From a virus: DNA of 49,425 nucleotides. A program made the translations under genes and the position numbers. Within the stretch, counting starts at the first letter, position 1; each line of letters opens with the position of its first letter. Positions 39,499 through 46,976 of the stretch are shown piece after piece. The notes under the pieces are model-generated. The model had not been told where the DNA came from. It worked only from the letters and a program-made list of their open reading frames with translations, and searched no databases. The DNA is taken from positions 1 to 49,425 of the IMG/VR virus record IMGVR_UViG_3300042894_005638. One strand, written 5' to 3'.

Positions 39499-40083
39499 TT
39501 ATACAAGATTATCAGGAATGGTTGACGAATCAACTTTTGCAAAATCAGTTTTACAAGGATAAATACCATCCAATACTTTTTTCAAACCATCACACTTGTA
39601 TGTAATATCAAAAGTTTTTTTATTAAAATTAGAATATTCATTTTCAACATTTAATCTCACACTAAATGTATCATCACCACAATTCATTTGGAACAACTCA
39701 ACATTCCCATTTCCAAAAACATTAGGTTCTAACTTTACTCCAATATAATGAGCGTTAGGCCCTCTCCCTGCTAAGTCGTCAGTTAACACTCCATTTATTG
39801 GTTTAGTTTCCAGTGTGTTTAAAAATTCTTTGTCATCCTCACTCATAGGTTGTTTTTTTAACTCTTCAAACGAGTAAGTGTCTGAATAATACTCTGGATT
39901 TGGATCAGCCTCTGTTCTCATTTGAATTACTTTGACGGGAGTAAACTTTACAGTTTTTCCATAAAGTGCACTATAATCGGGTTCTGTTGATCCTTCATTT
40001 AAGTATTGTTTTTTTGTTGCAGTTCGGTGCATTTCCAATATACGGGATTTTTCGTTTTCCGTTATTATAATTCTATTTTTCAT
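39499..40083 (-). CDS. Protein with type B leader, 194 aa
   Basis: MKNRIIITENEKSRILEMHR, then QYLNE/G, combines the type A opening (IIITE) with the type B pattern EKSRILEMH, which suggests the two leader types are related. The body is beta-rich with four Cys near the C terminus (CGDD, YKCDG, YPCKTD). A TATTTAT box lies about 15 bases before the ATG and it has its own terminator. No family recognised. Confidence 0.78.
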   Translation of the reverse strand: MKNRIIITENEKSRILEMHRTATKKQYLNEGSTEPDYSALYGKTVKFTPVKVIQMRTEADPNPEYYSDTYSFEELKKQPMSEDDKEFLNTLETKPINGVLTDDLAGRGPNAHYIGVKLEPNVFGNGNVELFQMNCGDDTFSVRLNVENEYSNFNKKTFDITYKCDGLKKVLDGIYPCKTDFAKVDSSTIPDNLV

Positions 40084-40115
40084 ATTTAATTTTATTTATA
40101 AATATCATATTAAGT

Positions 40116-40148
40116 AAAAAAATCCCCACTATTATTAAATGGGGATTT
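40116..40148 (-). terminator. Terminator of the 40153-40434 gene
   Basis: Minus strand stem AAATCCCCA/TGGGGATTT type (AATCCCC/GGGGATT) followed by TTTTTTAC. Confidence 0.75.
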
Positions 40149-40152
40149 AGTG

Positions 40153-40434
40153 TTACTGGTTCTGTTCTTTCAAACTATTGAGTGATTTGTCAATTCGTTT
40201 GTCAACATAACTAATAGTTTCAGTTACTTGGTTTGCAACCGTTTGAAAATGGTTGTCAATTGTTCTTCTTTCCTCATCAATTCTTCTGTGAATGTGATCA
40301 ATCTCCCTATAAAAAGATTGTTCAGTTCTCTCAACCCTTGATGTTAATTTGAAAATTTTAACAATACCCACAATCAAAACCCCAACAAGTATCAGAGCCA
40401 CAACCGAAAGCACACCAAAAATAAAATTAAACAT
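40153..40434 (-). CDS. Membrane-anchored coiled-coil protein, 93 aa
   Basis: Starting at the Met of MFNFIFGVLSVVALILVGVL, one N-terminal membrane helix (residues 3-27) leads into a long charged coiled coil (RVERTEQSFYREIDHIHRRI). The upstream in-frame Met at 40476 would add a non-hydrophobic stretch and is less likely. Topology would place the coil in the cytoplasm or periplasm. It could be a spanin-like or membrane-scaffold protein; no direct match. Confidence 0.65.
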   Translation of the reverse strand: MFNFIFGVLSVVALILVGVLIVGIVKIFKLTSRVERTEQSFYREIDHIHRRIDEERRTIDNHFQTVANQVTETISYVDKRIDKSLNSLKEQNQ

Positions 40435-40509
40435 ATAAGTGAAATTTAATGGTTTATATCCAAATGGATAAAACAATTATATACAAATAAAATGTGTTAT
40501 AAATATAAA

Positions 40510-41148
40510 TTAGTCATTCTCGGTATCATAAAACATTCTTTCAGAATCTTCGGTATTCCATTTGTCATACCCTTCGGCATTAAACCAATCTTTGTTTACA
40601 AGAAAGTCAGGTTTATCAGGAAATGGTTTTGTAACAAATGATGGTTCGGACCACTTAATTCTATTATTTGGCTGCAGGGCAATCTGTCCGTTGTCAAGAA
40701 GAATAATATGGTGTGATTTATGTTCCATTGGATCTTCAGCAAGTGTCAAATCTGTATTCATATCATTTGAACCCCAATTGATTGTTGCATAATAACTTCC
40801 CGAATACCATTTCTTATCTTTCATAAAGACATCAACGTTTGTATCATACACATAACTTAAATGAAGTAGGGTAAAATTATATGAGAAACAATTCCATAAC
40901 TGCAGAAAATGGAATGGTAAATCAGGATTTGGGATTTCAGGTTTTGTAAGAAGGGCATGCGAAGGTAATTTGTCCCGCATTACACCATTGTTTAATAACA
41001 CCTGAAATAGTGCCGCTTGTCCTGGCATACACCTAACGGAAATTATAACCCCTTCAGTAAATTCGCCAAATCCTTTCTTTCCTTGATAAAAGTATTCATT
41101 TCTAACCCATACCTTGATGGGGAAAAAGTTGTGTTCAATATAAGCCAT
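40510..41148 (-). CDS. Conserved-type phage protein, 212 aa
   Basis: MAYIEHNFFPIKVWVRNEYF opens a protein rich in aromatic residues, with GQAALFQVLLNNGVMRDKLP and LWNCFSYNFTLLHLSYVYD. This layout is familiar from T4-like phage proteins of unknown function. No leader. The ATG at 41148 is used; TTG at 41154 is the alternative. A variant box (GATATTTGT) lies about 25 bases upstream. Confidence 0.72.
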   Translation of the reverse strand: MAYIEHNFFPIKVWVRNEYFYQGKKGFGEFTEGVIISVRCMPGQAALFQVLLNNGVMRDKLPSHALLTKPEIPNPDLPFHFLQLWNCFSYNFTLLHLSYVYDTNVDVFMKDKKWYSGSYYATINWGSNDMNTDLTLAEDPMEHKSHHIILLDNGQIALQPNNRIKWSEPSFVTKPFPDKPDFLVNKDWFNAEGYDKWNTEDSERMFYDTEND

Positions 41149-41183
41149 AATCAATTATAGAAATAAAACTTACAAATATCAAA

Positions 41184-41212
41184 TAAAAAACCCCACTCAA
41201 TAAGGTGGGGTT
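41184..41212 (-). terminator. Terminator of the 41221-41616 gene
   Basis: Minus strand stem AACCCCACC/GGTGGGG type followed by TTTTTTATTTG. Confidence 0.85.
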
Positions 41213-41220
41213 AAACAATT

Positions 41221-41616
41221 TTATCGTCTCCATCTATTATACATTCCTCTTGACTCAAACTCATTGTCGTATTCTTTTTCCATTTTACGTTTTAGACGCA
41301 TCCACATATCATCACCCTTTTCGTCCAATTCCTCAACGCTTCTTTCACCATCATAATTGCAATACTCAATTAATGCGGTTTTGCTTGAGTTATCATAAAA
41401 TGCGTTATTTCTTTCGCAATCATCAATTTTTCTAACGGTATATTTAATTGATCTTTCACCAGGTGTTAATGTTCTTAAATCAACAAACCCCGTATCGTAG
41501 TTATTTATTTGATCTTGCATTTTATCCCATTTCCAATCAAACTCGTCACTTTCTTTTATAACCCTTCTAATAATGCGAGCCAAATCGGACTCCGTTAATC
41601 GTATAACTTTCTTCAT
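41221..41616 (-). CDS. Leader-bearing protein, 131 aa
   Basis: MKKVIRLTESDLARIIRRVI then KE/S is a textbook type A leader with a basic amphipathic helix, nearly the same as that of 29069-29617. The body is highly charged with several Trp near its start and a basic Arg-rich end (MYNRWRR). A TATTTAT box lies about 13 bases before the ATG and a terminator follows the stop, so it is a self-contained unit. Confidence 0.8.
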   Translation of the reverse strand: MKKVIRLTESDLARIIRRVIKESDEFDWKWDKMQDQINNYDTGFVDLRTLTPGERSIKYTVRKIDDCERNNAFYDNSSKTALIEYCNYDGERSVEELDEKGDDMWMRLKRKMEKEYDNEFESRGMYNRWRR

Positions 41617-41651
41617 ATTAAATTTTATTTATAAATATATCAGAACCAAAT

Positions 41652-41674
41652 AAAAAATCCGACGAAGTCGGGTT
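41652..41674 (-). terminator. Terminator after the 41723-42298 gene
   Basis: Minus strand stem CCCGAC/GTCGG with a TTCG-type loop followed by ATTTTTTA. Confidence 0.75.
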
Positions 41675-41722
41675 CGGGTTAGAAAAATCTACCAAAAGGA
41701 AGAAAATATTATCCCCCTTTAT

Positions 41723-42298
41723 TTATACCCTAAACTCATACCAAAGGTTATCTTCCTCAAGTAATTCAAGAACAATTGCGGGGTATTCATTATTAAACCA
41801 ATCAATAATATCAGAAAATGATTTTATATTATCGGGGTTTACATCTTTTTGATACTGAATAATTTCACTTGGTTCATAACCTCCCTCTTCCCCCTCATAA
41901 TGTGTAACATCAACGGGAACAAAACAATCTCCCTCATAAAATGGGCTTGCATATACGGTAATGGTATCCTTTTTTTCAATATCTGTTATATCGGCAATAA
42001 GGGCTGCTGTATGTCTATCGTGGGTAAAAACAAATTTATACATATTATCCCCATATTCAAAAAGTAAACTTCTACCTATAAAACCAATTCTAAAAAATGA
42101 GAAAATGAAATCATCAATAGCGGTACATCTATCATTACCATCTGATATTTCAGAAATTCCATCAGGAAATAATCTATCAAGAGCAGGAGGGGATAACTTA
42201 TATCTTTGTATTGTTTTAATATAACCAAACTTCTTAAATGAATCCAAAACCATTTGCTTTGTTTTACTATACTGTGATTCTGTGATGATAAATTTCAT
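41723..42298 (-). CDS. Leader-bearing protein, 191 aa
   Basis: MKFIITESQYSKTKQMVLDS begins with a type A leader. The body has a helix-turn-helix-like stretch (RYKLSPPALDRLFPDGI) and a beta-rich middle (YKFVFTHDRHTAALIADI), then an acidic end. Its ATG lies two bases after the stop of the upstream gene at 42301, and no TATTTAT box fits in between, so it is the second gene of a two-gene transcript ending at the terminator 41652-41674. Confidence 0.76.
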   Translation of the reverse strand: MKFIITESQYSKTKQMVLDSFKKFGYIKTIQRYKLSPPALDRLFPDGISEISDGNDRCTAIDDFIFSFFRIGFIGRSLLFEYGDNMYKFVFTHDRHTAALIADITDIEKKDTITVYASPFYEGDCFVPVDVTHYEGEEGGYEPSEIIQYQKDVNPDNIKSFSDIIDWFNNEYPAIVLELLEEDNLWYEFRV

Positions 42299-42300
42299 AC

Positions 42301-43296
42301 TTATCTATTTTTTTTCAATGACATATTAGAGTAATTATTTTCCAAAGATTTTCCAGTGGAAGGTCCAACAACACCGTCAGGTTTTAATCCATTATCTTTT
42401 TGGTATTTAATAACAGCTTTTCTTGTGCCATTACCAAAAACACCATCACAATCATACATATATGCCTTACAAGCCGCCTTATCTTTTGTTATATTATATT
42501 TATCATAACCTAAATTTAATAAATACAATTGTATACTTTGCACTATTTTTCCTTTGTCACCCATTTTAACATAGGTTAAATTATTATATGTGTCAGATAA
42601 AGTATCATCCATATTTGCCTTTTTCATGGTTTTGGTATAAGCAGGACCCCCTTGTAAATTACTTTCAAGTTCATTAAAAAATAGAACTTTATTTCCCGAT
42701 GAATCAGTATTAATGGTATAATTTGTGGACTCAAAGGTTTTACCTGTCACCAGTTCTACCTTAATGGATGTATTATTTGAGCTCACGTCAATATATGATA
42801 TTTTTGATTTAGCATCATTATTTGGGATAAGTAGAAAACCCATATTTGTCCCGTCATTTGCAACGTATAGTATTACGTATTTTTTTATAAAATTTGTTAG
42901 TTTATTTTCTTTAATTGCCAAAAATAACTCATCAAATTTTGGTAAAGTTTTATTTGTTATATCTGATGAATTTAATGTACCATTTGATGCCTTAAGAATA
43001 AACTCTTTTGCTTTTTCTTTTGGTAGTACATCCGTATCATAGATAAATAAATTGGTAATAAAGTTTGTTTTTGCAAAATTGATATCTATTGCACGACCAA
43101 TTGACATACGCTCATATTCCAAGTCAAAGCCAAAAACCTCCTTAAAGTTTGTCGCTTTACCTGTTACAAAGTCAACCTTTAAACCATATGGGGTGTTAGT
43201 TTCAACGGCGTCTGATTCCTCTTTAATCAAATTCTTTGTCCTATATAAATTAAGGATATATTTTTTTTCACTTTCGGATAATATAAATTTTTTCAT
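42301..43296 (-). CDS. Type B leader plus PG-binding domain, 331 aa
   Basis: MKKFILSESEKKYILNLYRT then LIKE/E is a type B leader. Residues 245-320 are a peptidoglycan-binding (PG_binding_1-like) domain: GDKGKIVQSIQLYLLNLGYD, DGVFGNGTRKAVIKYQ, LKPDGVVGPSTG. The middle is beta-rich and unassigned. A virion-packaged protein with a wall-binding domain fits a role during cell entry. The ATG at 43296 is used because a GTATTTAT box lies five bases before it and a terminator lies between it and the next gene up. Confidence 0.82.
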   Translation of the reverse strand: MKKFILSESEKKYILNLYRTKNLIKEESDAVETNTPYGLKVDFVTGKATNFKEVFGFDLEYERMSIGRAIDINFAKTNFITNLFIYDTDVLPKEKAKEFILKASNGTLNSSDITNKTLPKFDELFLAIKENKLTNFIKKYVILYVANDGTNMGFLLIPNNDAKSKISYIDVSSNNTSIKVELVTGKTFESTNYTINTDSSGNKVLFFNELESNLQGGPAYTKTMKKANMDDTLSDTYNNLTYVKMGDKGKIVQSIQLYLLNLGYDKYNITKDKAACKAYMYDCDGVFGNGTRKAVIKYQKDNGLKPDGVVGPSTGKSLENNYSNMSLKKNR

Positions 43297-43320
43297 ATTA
43301 GATAAATACTCACAAGAAAT

Positions 43321-43348
43321 AAAAAACCCCACCTTTTATGTGGGGTTT
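43321..43348 (-). terminator. Terminator of the 43371-43751 gene
   Basis: Minus strand stem AAACCCCAC/GTGGGGTTT followed by TTTATTTC. Confidence 0.85.
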
Positions 43349-43370
43349 GTTTATGAAAGAGTTATTATTT

Positions 43371-43751
43371 TTACGTGTTTCCTGTTTGCAAATGTGGAGG
43401 TAATTGAACAACATATTCGTTTGGTTTGTTAGATTTATCCTGAACCGCTTGCCCTTCAGGAGTTGTCGTTCTCCAAGTTTTATAATCATTAAGTGTTTTT
43501 TGTAAACGATTATAATCATCCATTGTCCATCCTGATGGATTACCAATTTCTCTTTGTACTTTATCTATTTCGTCCAACCAACACCCAAGTTCAATTAATT
43601 TACCACTAACACATGGGGGTCTATTCGTTTGTTTATTTACCGTACTTCCTGTTTGTGGAATTGTTGTTCCACTAATTTGTTGTTCCGCAATCAATGGTTT
43701 AACATCCCCAATCTTTGATTCCAATAATTGTTTGAATCTATTTAGTTCCAT
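43371..43751 (-). CDS. Protein with type D leader, 126 aa
   Basis: MELNRFKQLLE/SKIGDVKPL, then IAE/Q, aligns with 38403-38840 through the whole leader but not beyond. The body contains PPCVSGKLIELGCWLDEIDK with two Cys, then GWTMDDYNRLQKTLNDYK, and a Pro-rich end. A GTATTTAT box lies about 15 bases before the ATG and a terminator follows. No family recognised. Confidence 0.76.
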   Translation of the reverse strand: MELNRFKQLLESKIGDVKPLIAEQQISGTTIPQTGSTVNKQTNRPPCVSGKLIELGCWLDEIDKVQREIGNPSGWTMDDYNRLQKTLNDYKTWRTTTPEGQAVQDKSNKPNEYVVQLPPHLQTGNT

Positions 43752-43860
43752 AAAATATATTTAATAATAAATACCCAAGTTTTTACAAAAATTTTCTGGA
43801 AATTTTTTTTCAGAAATTGGACTATAAATTAGAAGGAGGGTGATGTTTGAAAAAAGATAT

Positions 43861-44247
43861 TTACATAAATCTTTTTATTGCCTTTATAACTTCTTCTTCA
43901 GAGAGCCCCTTATAATTCATTAGATAATAGATTGTCAATTCAAGATTAAACGTATCTTTTATTATTGGAACTATCTCCCACCATATGTCATATATTTTAC
44001 TATGCACCTCATCAGAGTCCTCAACACCATCAAATTTGTATCCCGTAATAAAATCATGCATTGCCTCCCTTACAACAAAGTCAACAAAATCCTTGTGATC
44101 TTCCACATCCAAATTAATGTCCTCGGCTGTTTCCCAAATAAGTTTTTCAAGTATCTCCATATCATCTTCGGACATTCTTCTTCTAATATGTGGGGGAAGT
44201 TTTTTTACCAACTCATTATATTGTGATTCTGTGATAATGATTTTCAT
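43861..44247 (-). CDS. Leader-bearing protein, 128 aa
   Basis: MKIIITESQYNELVKKLPPH is a type A leader. The ATG at 44247 is preferred to one at 44292 because a GATATTTAT box ends five bases before it. The remainder is acidic and helical (DDMEILEKLIWETAEDINLD) and ends in a small three-helix-like segment (YKGLSEEEVIKAIKRFM). Distinct from the other MKIIITESQY proteins beyond the leader. Confidence 0.78.
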   Translation of the reverse strand: MKIIITESQYNELVKKLPPHIRRRMSEDDMEILEKLIWETAEDINLDVEDHKDFVDFVVREAMHDFITGYKFDGVEDSDEVHSKIYDIWWEIVPIIKDTFNLELTIYYLMNYKGLSEEEVIKAIKRFM

Positions 44248-44300
44248 ATTAGATAAATATCCTCCCACAATAATAGTGGGGAAAAATACCAAAATTTTTT

Positions 44301-44807
44301 TTAGGCATTGGACATCTTATTTCCTTTTAACCTATTGTCCAATTTCCATAATGGTTGAAGATTAGAATAATGACATAAATTAATTACCTCTTCTTCGGTG
44401 TTCCCACTTGAAATGGGGATAATGTGATCAATCTCCCATTCCCCATAGTTATCCCAATTCATTCCATCAACAAATAGATTCTCAAAATACTCCTTAACAA
44501 ACTCCCATTCAGCCCCAAGTATTTCATATGTTTTTGATTTCTTTGTAAAACCCCCACGTTTAAAGGATTTACGGGTTGTCTGTCTTATTCTTTGTATAAA
44601 CCCCGTTAATTCATCCTCCCGTTCTTTTTTTCGTTTTCTTTTAACATCATATGCTTTTAGTTCCCTATCATATTGGGGATTAATCTTTCTACGTTCTTGT
44701 TTTTGTTTATACCTTATTTTATTCTCACAGGATTTACACATTGTTCTACCATTCCTATAATCAGACACAGGTTTTAATACGTCACAATTCCTACAGATTT
44801 TTTCCAT
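44301..44807 (-). CDS. HNH endonuclease with zinc ribbon
   Basis: 168 aa. CRNCDVLKP...CKSCENKIRY near residues 5-30 is a Cys4 zinc finger. A long basic helix (RKRKKEREDE) follows. The HNH core lies at 115-165: WEIDHIIPISSGNTEEEV with the DH pair, then LCHYSNLQPLWKLDNRLKGNK with Asn and the final N-x-x-KG-x-K. It has a host-type promoter (TATATTTG at 44819-44812) rather than the TATTTAT box, so it differs from its neighbours and may be a later arrival. No intron is seen. Confidence 0.85.
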   Translation of the reverse strand: MEKICRNCDVLKPVSDYRNGRTMCKSCENKIRYKQKQERRKINPQYDRELKAYDVKRKRKKEREDELTGFIQRIRQTTRKSFKRGGFTKKSKTYEILGAEWEFVKEYFENLFVDGMNWDNYGEWEIDHIIPISSGNTEEEVINLCHYSNLQPLWKLDNRLKGNKMSNA

Positions 44808-44811
44808 ACCA

Positions 44812-44819
44812 CAAATATA
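44812..44819 (-). promoter_or_regulatory. Host-type -7 element of the HNH gene
   Basis: Minus strand TATATTTG followed four bases later by the ATG, the same near-leaderless layout as at 1727 and 4454. Confidence 0.6.
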
Positions 44820-44996
44820 CGAAAATTTTCTGAAAATTTTTTCCAGAAATTTTTTGCGAATATATTACTTTGGGGATTGAGCCCCCTTTTGGGGCGACAA
44901 TATGTCATATATGGGGGGGATACGGGAGGGGGGAGGGGGTAAATATGTCATACCCCCCATAGGTAGGGGGCATTTAATGGTAGGGAGGGGGTTATG
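44820..44996. other. Non-coding G-rich stretch with TGTCA motifs
   Basis: No gene. Between 44913 and 44940 the plus strand carries four close runs of three or more G, enough for a G-quadruplex; G-rich sequence continues to 44992. ATATGTCA occurs at about 44901 and 44944, with ATGTCA again near 44994. The low-coordinate part has imperfect repeats of AAAATTTTTTCCAG. Confidence 0.4.
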
Positions 44997-45506
44997 TCAA
45001 TTTGTCATGTTGATAACTTTATCTATATCAACCATTGGCATCCAATTGGCAATGTTCACACCAACACCTTCTTTTGATTCCTTCCACTGATTAATTAAAT
45101 CACGTAGGTGTTCAGGTTGTCGCATCTGTTCAACATCCAATCCCTCGTATACAGAGAACCTTAAGTGTCGGGGAAGGTTCTTATATATCTGTGTAAGTGC
45201 TCCTTCAATCTTATTATTAAATTGATGTCCATAGCCATCCCTATACTTGTCATCAACAAACCCCATTAGATATCCTGATTCATTTTTAAGTAAGTCAAGA
45301 AGGAATGGTTTCTCAAGCCAACGTTCTGGGGGAGTTGTATTTGTATACTCATAGAACTTATTTAAGTCAAAGTATATATTCACAAACACAGATGTGCCAT
45401 ACTTCTCAAATATATCCATCCTTGGTTCAATCTTTACTATGTATGGGTATTTTCCTTTTAGGTATTTCTCAAGGACTTTGAATCCCATCTTTTTATTCTT
45501 ATCCAT
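44997..45506 (-). CDS. Hypothetical protein, 169 aa
   Basis: MDKNKKMGFKVLEKYLKGKY opens it, followed by a beta-rich part (YIVKIEPRMDIF, SVFVNIYFDLNKFYEY) and a helical end. No leader. ATG at 45506 is used, one base after the stop of the leader gene upstream, so both share a transcript. Family unknown. Confidence 0.7.
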   Translation of the reverse strand: MDKNKKMGFKVLEKYLKGKYPYIVKIEPRMDIFEKYGTSVFVNIYFDLNKFYEYTNTTPPERWLEKPFLLDLLKNESGYLMGFVDDKYRDGYGHQFNNKIEGALTQIYKNLPRHLRFSVYEGLDVEQMRQPEHLRDLINQWKESKEGVGVNIANWMPMVDIDKVINMTN

Positions 45507-45507
45507 A

Positions 45508-45726
45508 TTAATCAATATCTATTTCTCCGATTATCTCTCTCTTATCCCCAAGTGATTCCTTAAACATATTATAATCATCCATTGAGTTAAATTCCATTAT
45601 CTTTGATGAATATATTGGTTCACTATCTTTGGAGGGGGAATATTTAAATGCAATCCCCTTCTTTATCTTTTGTTCCTCCATTAGGATTCTTTTTACTTGT
45701 GATTCAGAAATAATATACGTTTTCAT
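45508..45726 (-). CDS. Leader-bearing small protein, 72 aa
   Basis: MKTYIISESQVKRILMEE/QK is a type A leader with a candidate MEE site; its first four residues equal those of the T4 capsid-targeting sequence MKTYQEF. The body is only about 50 residues, basic then acidic (FKYSPSKDSEPIYSSKIMEF). ATG 45726 is preferred to the in-frame upstream start at 45903 because a GATATTTAT box lies five bases before it. Confidence 0.76.
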   Translation of the reverse strand: MKTYIISESQVKRILMEEQKIKKGIAFKYSPSKDSEPIYSSKIMEFNSMDDYNMFKESLGDKREIIGEIDID

Positions 45727-45746
45727 ATAAAATAAATATCCCCTTG

Positions 45747-45778
45747 TTTGGATATGTAAATTATTATTTGTATCTTTG
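45747..45778 (+). promoter_or_regulatory. Host-type promoter, plus strand
   Basis: TTTG-N20-TATCTTTG, an exact consensus match, pointing away from the surrounding minus-strand genes toward the structured sequence at 45782-45862. Confidence 0.65.
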
Positions 45779-45781
45779 TAT

Positions 45782-45862
45782 TGTTGGTGGTTGATACTGA
45801 AACGGGTTCGGGGGATGTCCCTCGCAGAGGGTAGACTCCAACCTATCTTATTAAAAATAAGA
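45782..45862 (+). ncRNA. Candidate small structured RNA
   Basis: Directly behind a consensus promoter and without an ORF. A closing stem GUUGG/CCAAC encloses a hairpin CCCUC-GCA-GAGGG; a second hairpin UCUUAUU/AAUAAGA follows. There is no typical U tract at the end. The span contains GGGUUCGGGGGAUGUCCC, which recalls a T arm, but no full tRNA fold is found. The family is unknown to me. Confidence 0.45.
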
Positions 45863-46031
45863 CAAAAAAAATATAAGCCCCAAGTTGTGAGGTTTATTGA
45901 CATTTGTGTTTTGGTTTGAATCTATCTTAATCTTTACGTATCACTTGGATGACTGATTAACTAATTCCCTACTGTGGGGAAAATAAACTCTATTATAAAT
46001 ATATGGTTAATTCTAAAAAGGTAAATAATCT
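45863..46031. other. Non-coding spacer
   Basis: No ORF with support. It holds a short hairpin CCCTACTGTGGGGA near 45968 and a TATAAATATATG near 45995. I see nothing else. Confidence 0.3.
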
Positions 46032-46307
46032 TTACCCCTCTATTTGTTTTCTTGAGTGAGTTTGTATTTCATATCTCACCTGCTCTATGTCTGTGATTAA
46101 ATCTTTCTTGTATAGATACTCTATCACATCCCCCATATCTGTATTTATTAACACATTTATTTTTTGTTTAAACCTTTTGGTGCTGCCTTGAAGGGTTGCT
46201 TCTTTGTAAATGCACGTGCCAGAATAGTTAAGGTGACAATATGTCACAGTTATGGTATCACCTGATTGTGATACTTGGGGACTGAAGATGTCAAGTATTG
46301 ATGTCAT
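46032..46307 (-). CDS. Hypothetical protein, 91 aa
   Basis: MTSILDIFSPQVSQSGDTIT, then beta-rich sequence with two Cys (TYCHLNYSGTCIYK) and a helical end. No leader and no signal peptide. An AATATTTAT box lies about 20 bases before the ATG. Family unknown. Confidence 0.65.
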   Translation of the reverse strand: MTSILDIFSPQVSQSGDTITVTYCHLNYSGTCIYKEATLQGSTKRFKQKINVLINTDMGDVIEYLYKKDLITDIEQVRYEIQTHSRKQIEG

Positions 46308-46976
46308 AAGAGGGGTTTTTGTTAATAAATATTTGTTAAATTATTTGGAAATGTCAAAATGTCAGGTGGGAGTTAAGCACCACACAATCCCCTCACCCAC
46401 TTTTTACCACCAATCAATATTAGTCATATATATCAAAATCCCCATTCTTGATATCAAAAACAAGGTTTTTTATATATTCTAATACCCTATTATAACTATA
46501 CCTGTTTTCCAGTAAAAATAAATAGTTATCACCTCAGCAGCCGTGGACAGTCCTTTAGGACGTTAGAATACTCTTCAACGAGACACGTAAGTGCTTTACT
46601 TATGTGCATTTCAACAGTGTCCCCTTCTTTTTACACAACTAAATTAACACAAAATATGTGGTAGAAAGTGGGATAAAATAGTATCACTTTAATCAGGTTA
46701 AACCTGAAGTGTGTGATATAAAAAATCCCCCACAATTTACCACACCAATATATAATACTATTTGTTCATTAATTAAATCTGTTCAGTTTACTGAACATTA
46801 TCTTAAAGTGAACACCTCATCCATTATACAAAATGTGTTACGCAAAATGTGTAATATATGGACAACTAAAAAAGGGGGACTCCCCTGAAATGGGGGAAAG
46901 GATAATATAATATATGAATGAATGAAAAAGGAGACACGAATAGAGTCTCCCTTTTGTAATGAGTGAATAAATTATA
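46308..46976. other. 670-bp non-coding region rich in palindromes
   Basis: No ORF of note. Palindromes include TCAGGTTTAACCTGA-type at about 46694-46708 inside a larger TATCACTT...AAGTGTGTGATA, TGTTCAGTTTACTGAACA at about 46780-46797, and a hairpin CACGTAAG/CTTATGTG near 46583-46605. A direct repeat CAAAATGTGTTA/CAAAATGTGTAA lies near 46830-46855. It could hold operators, an origin of replication or small RNAs. Confidence 0.45.
46926..46955. terminator. Bidirectional-type terminator
   Basis: Stem AAGGAGAC/GTCTCCCTT with T-rich flanks on both strands, just after the minus-strand gene at 46977-47471. Confidence 0.75.

Noticed and set aside
8120-46307. TATTTAT boxes as T4-type late promoters TATAAATA read in reverse
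   Set aside because: Some boxes are the palindrome TATTTATAAATA, but many (for example before 36970, 39434, 44247) keep only the TATTTAT half in gene direction, so the T4 consensus on the coding strand is not what is conserved.
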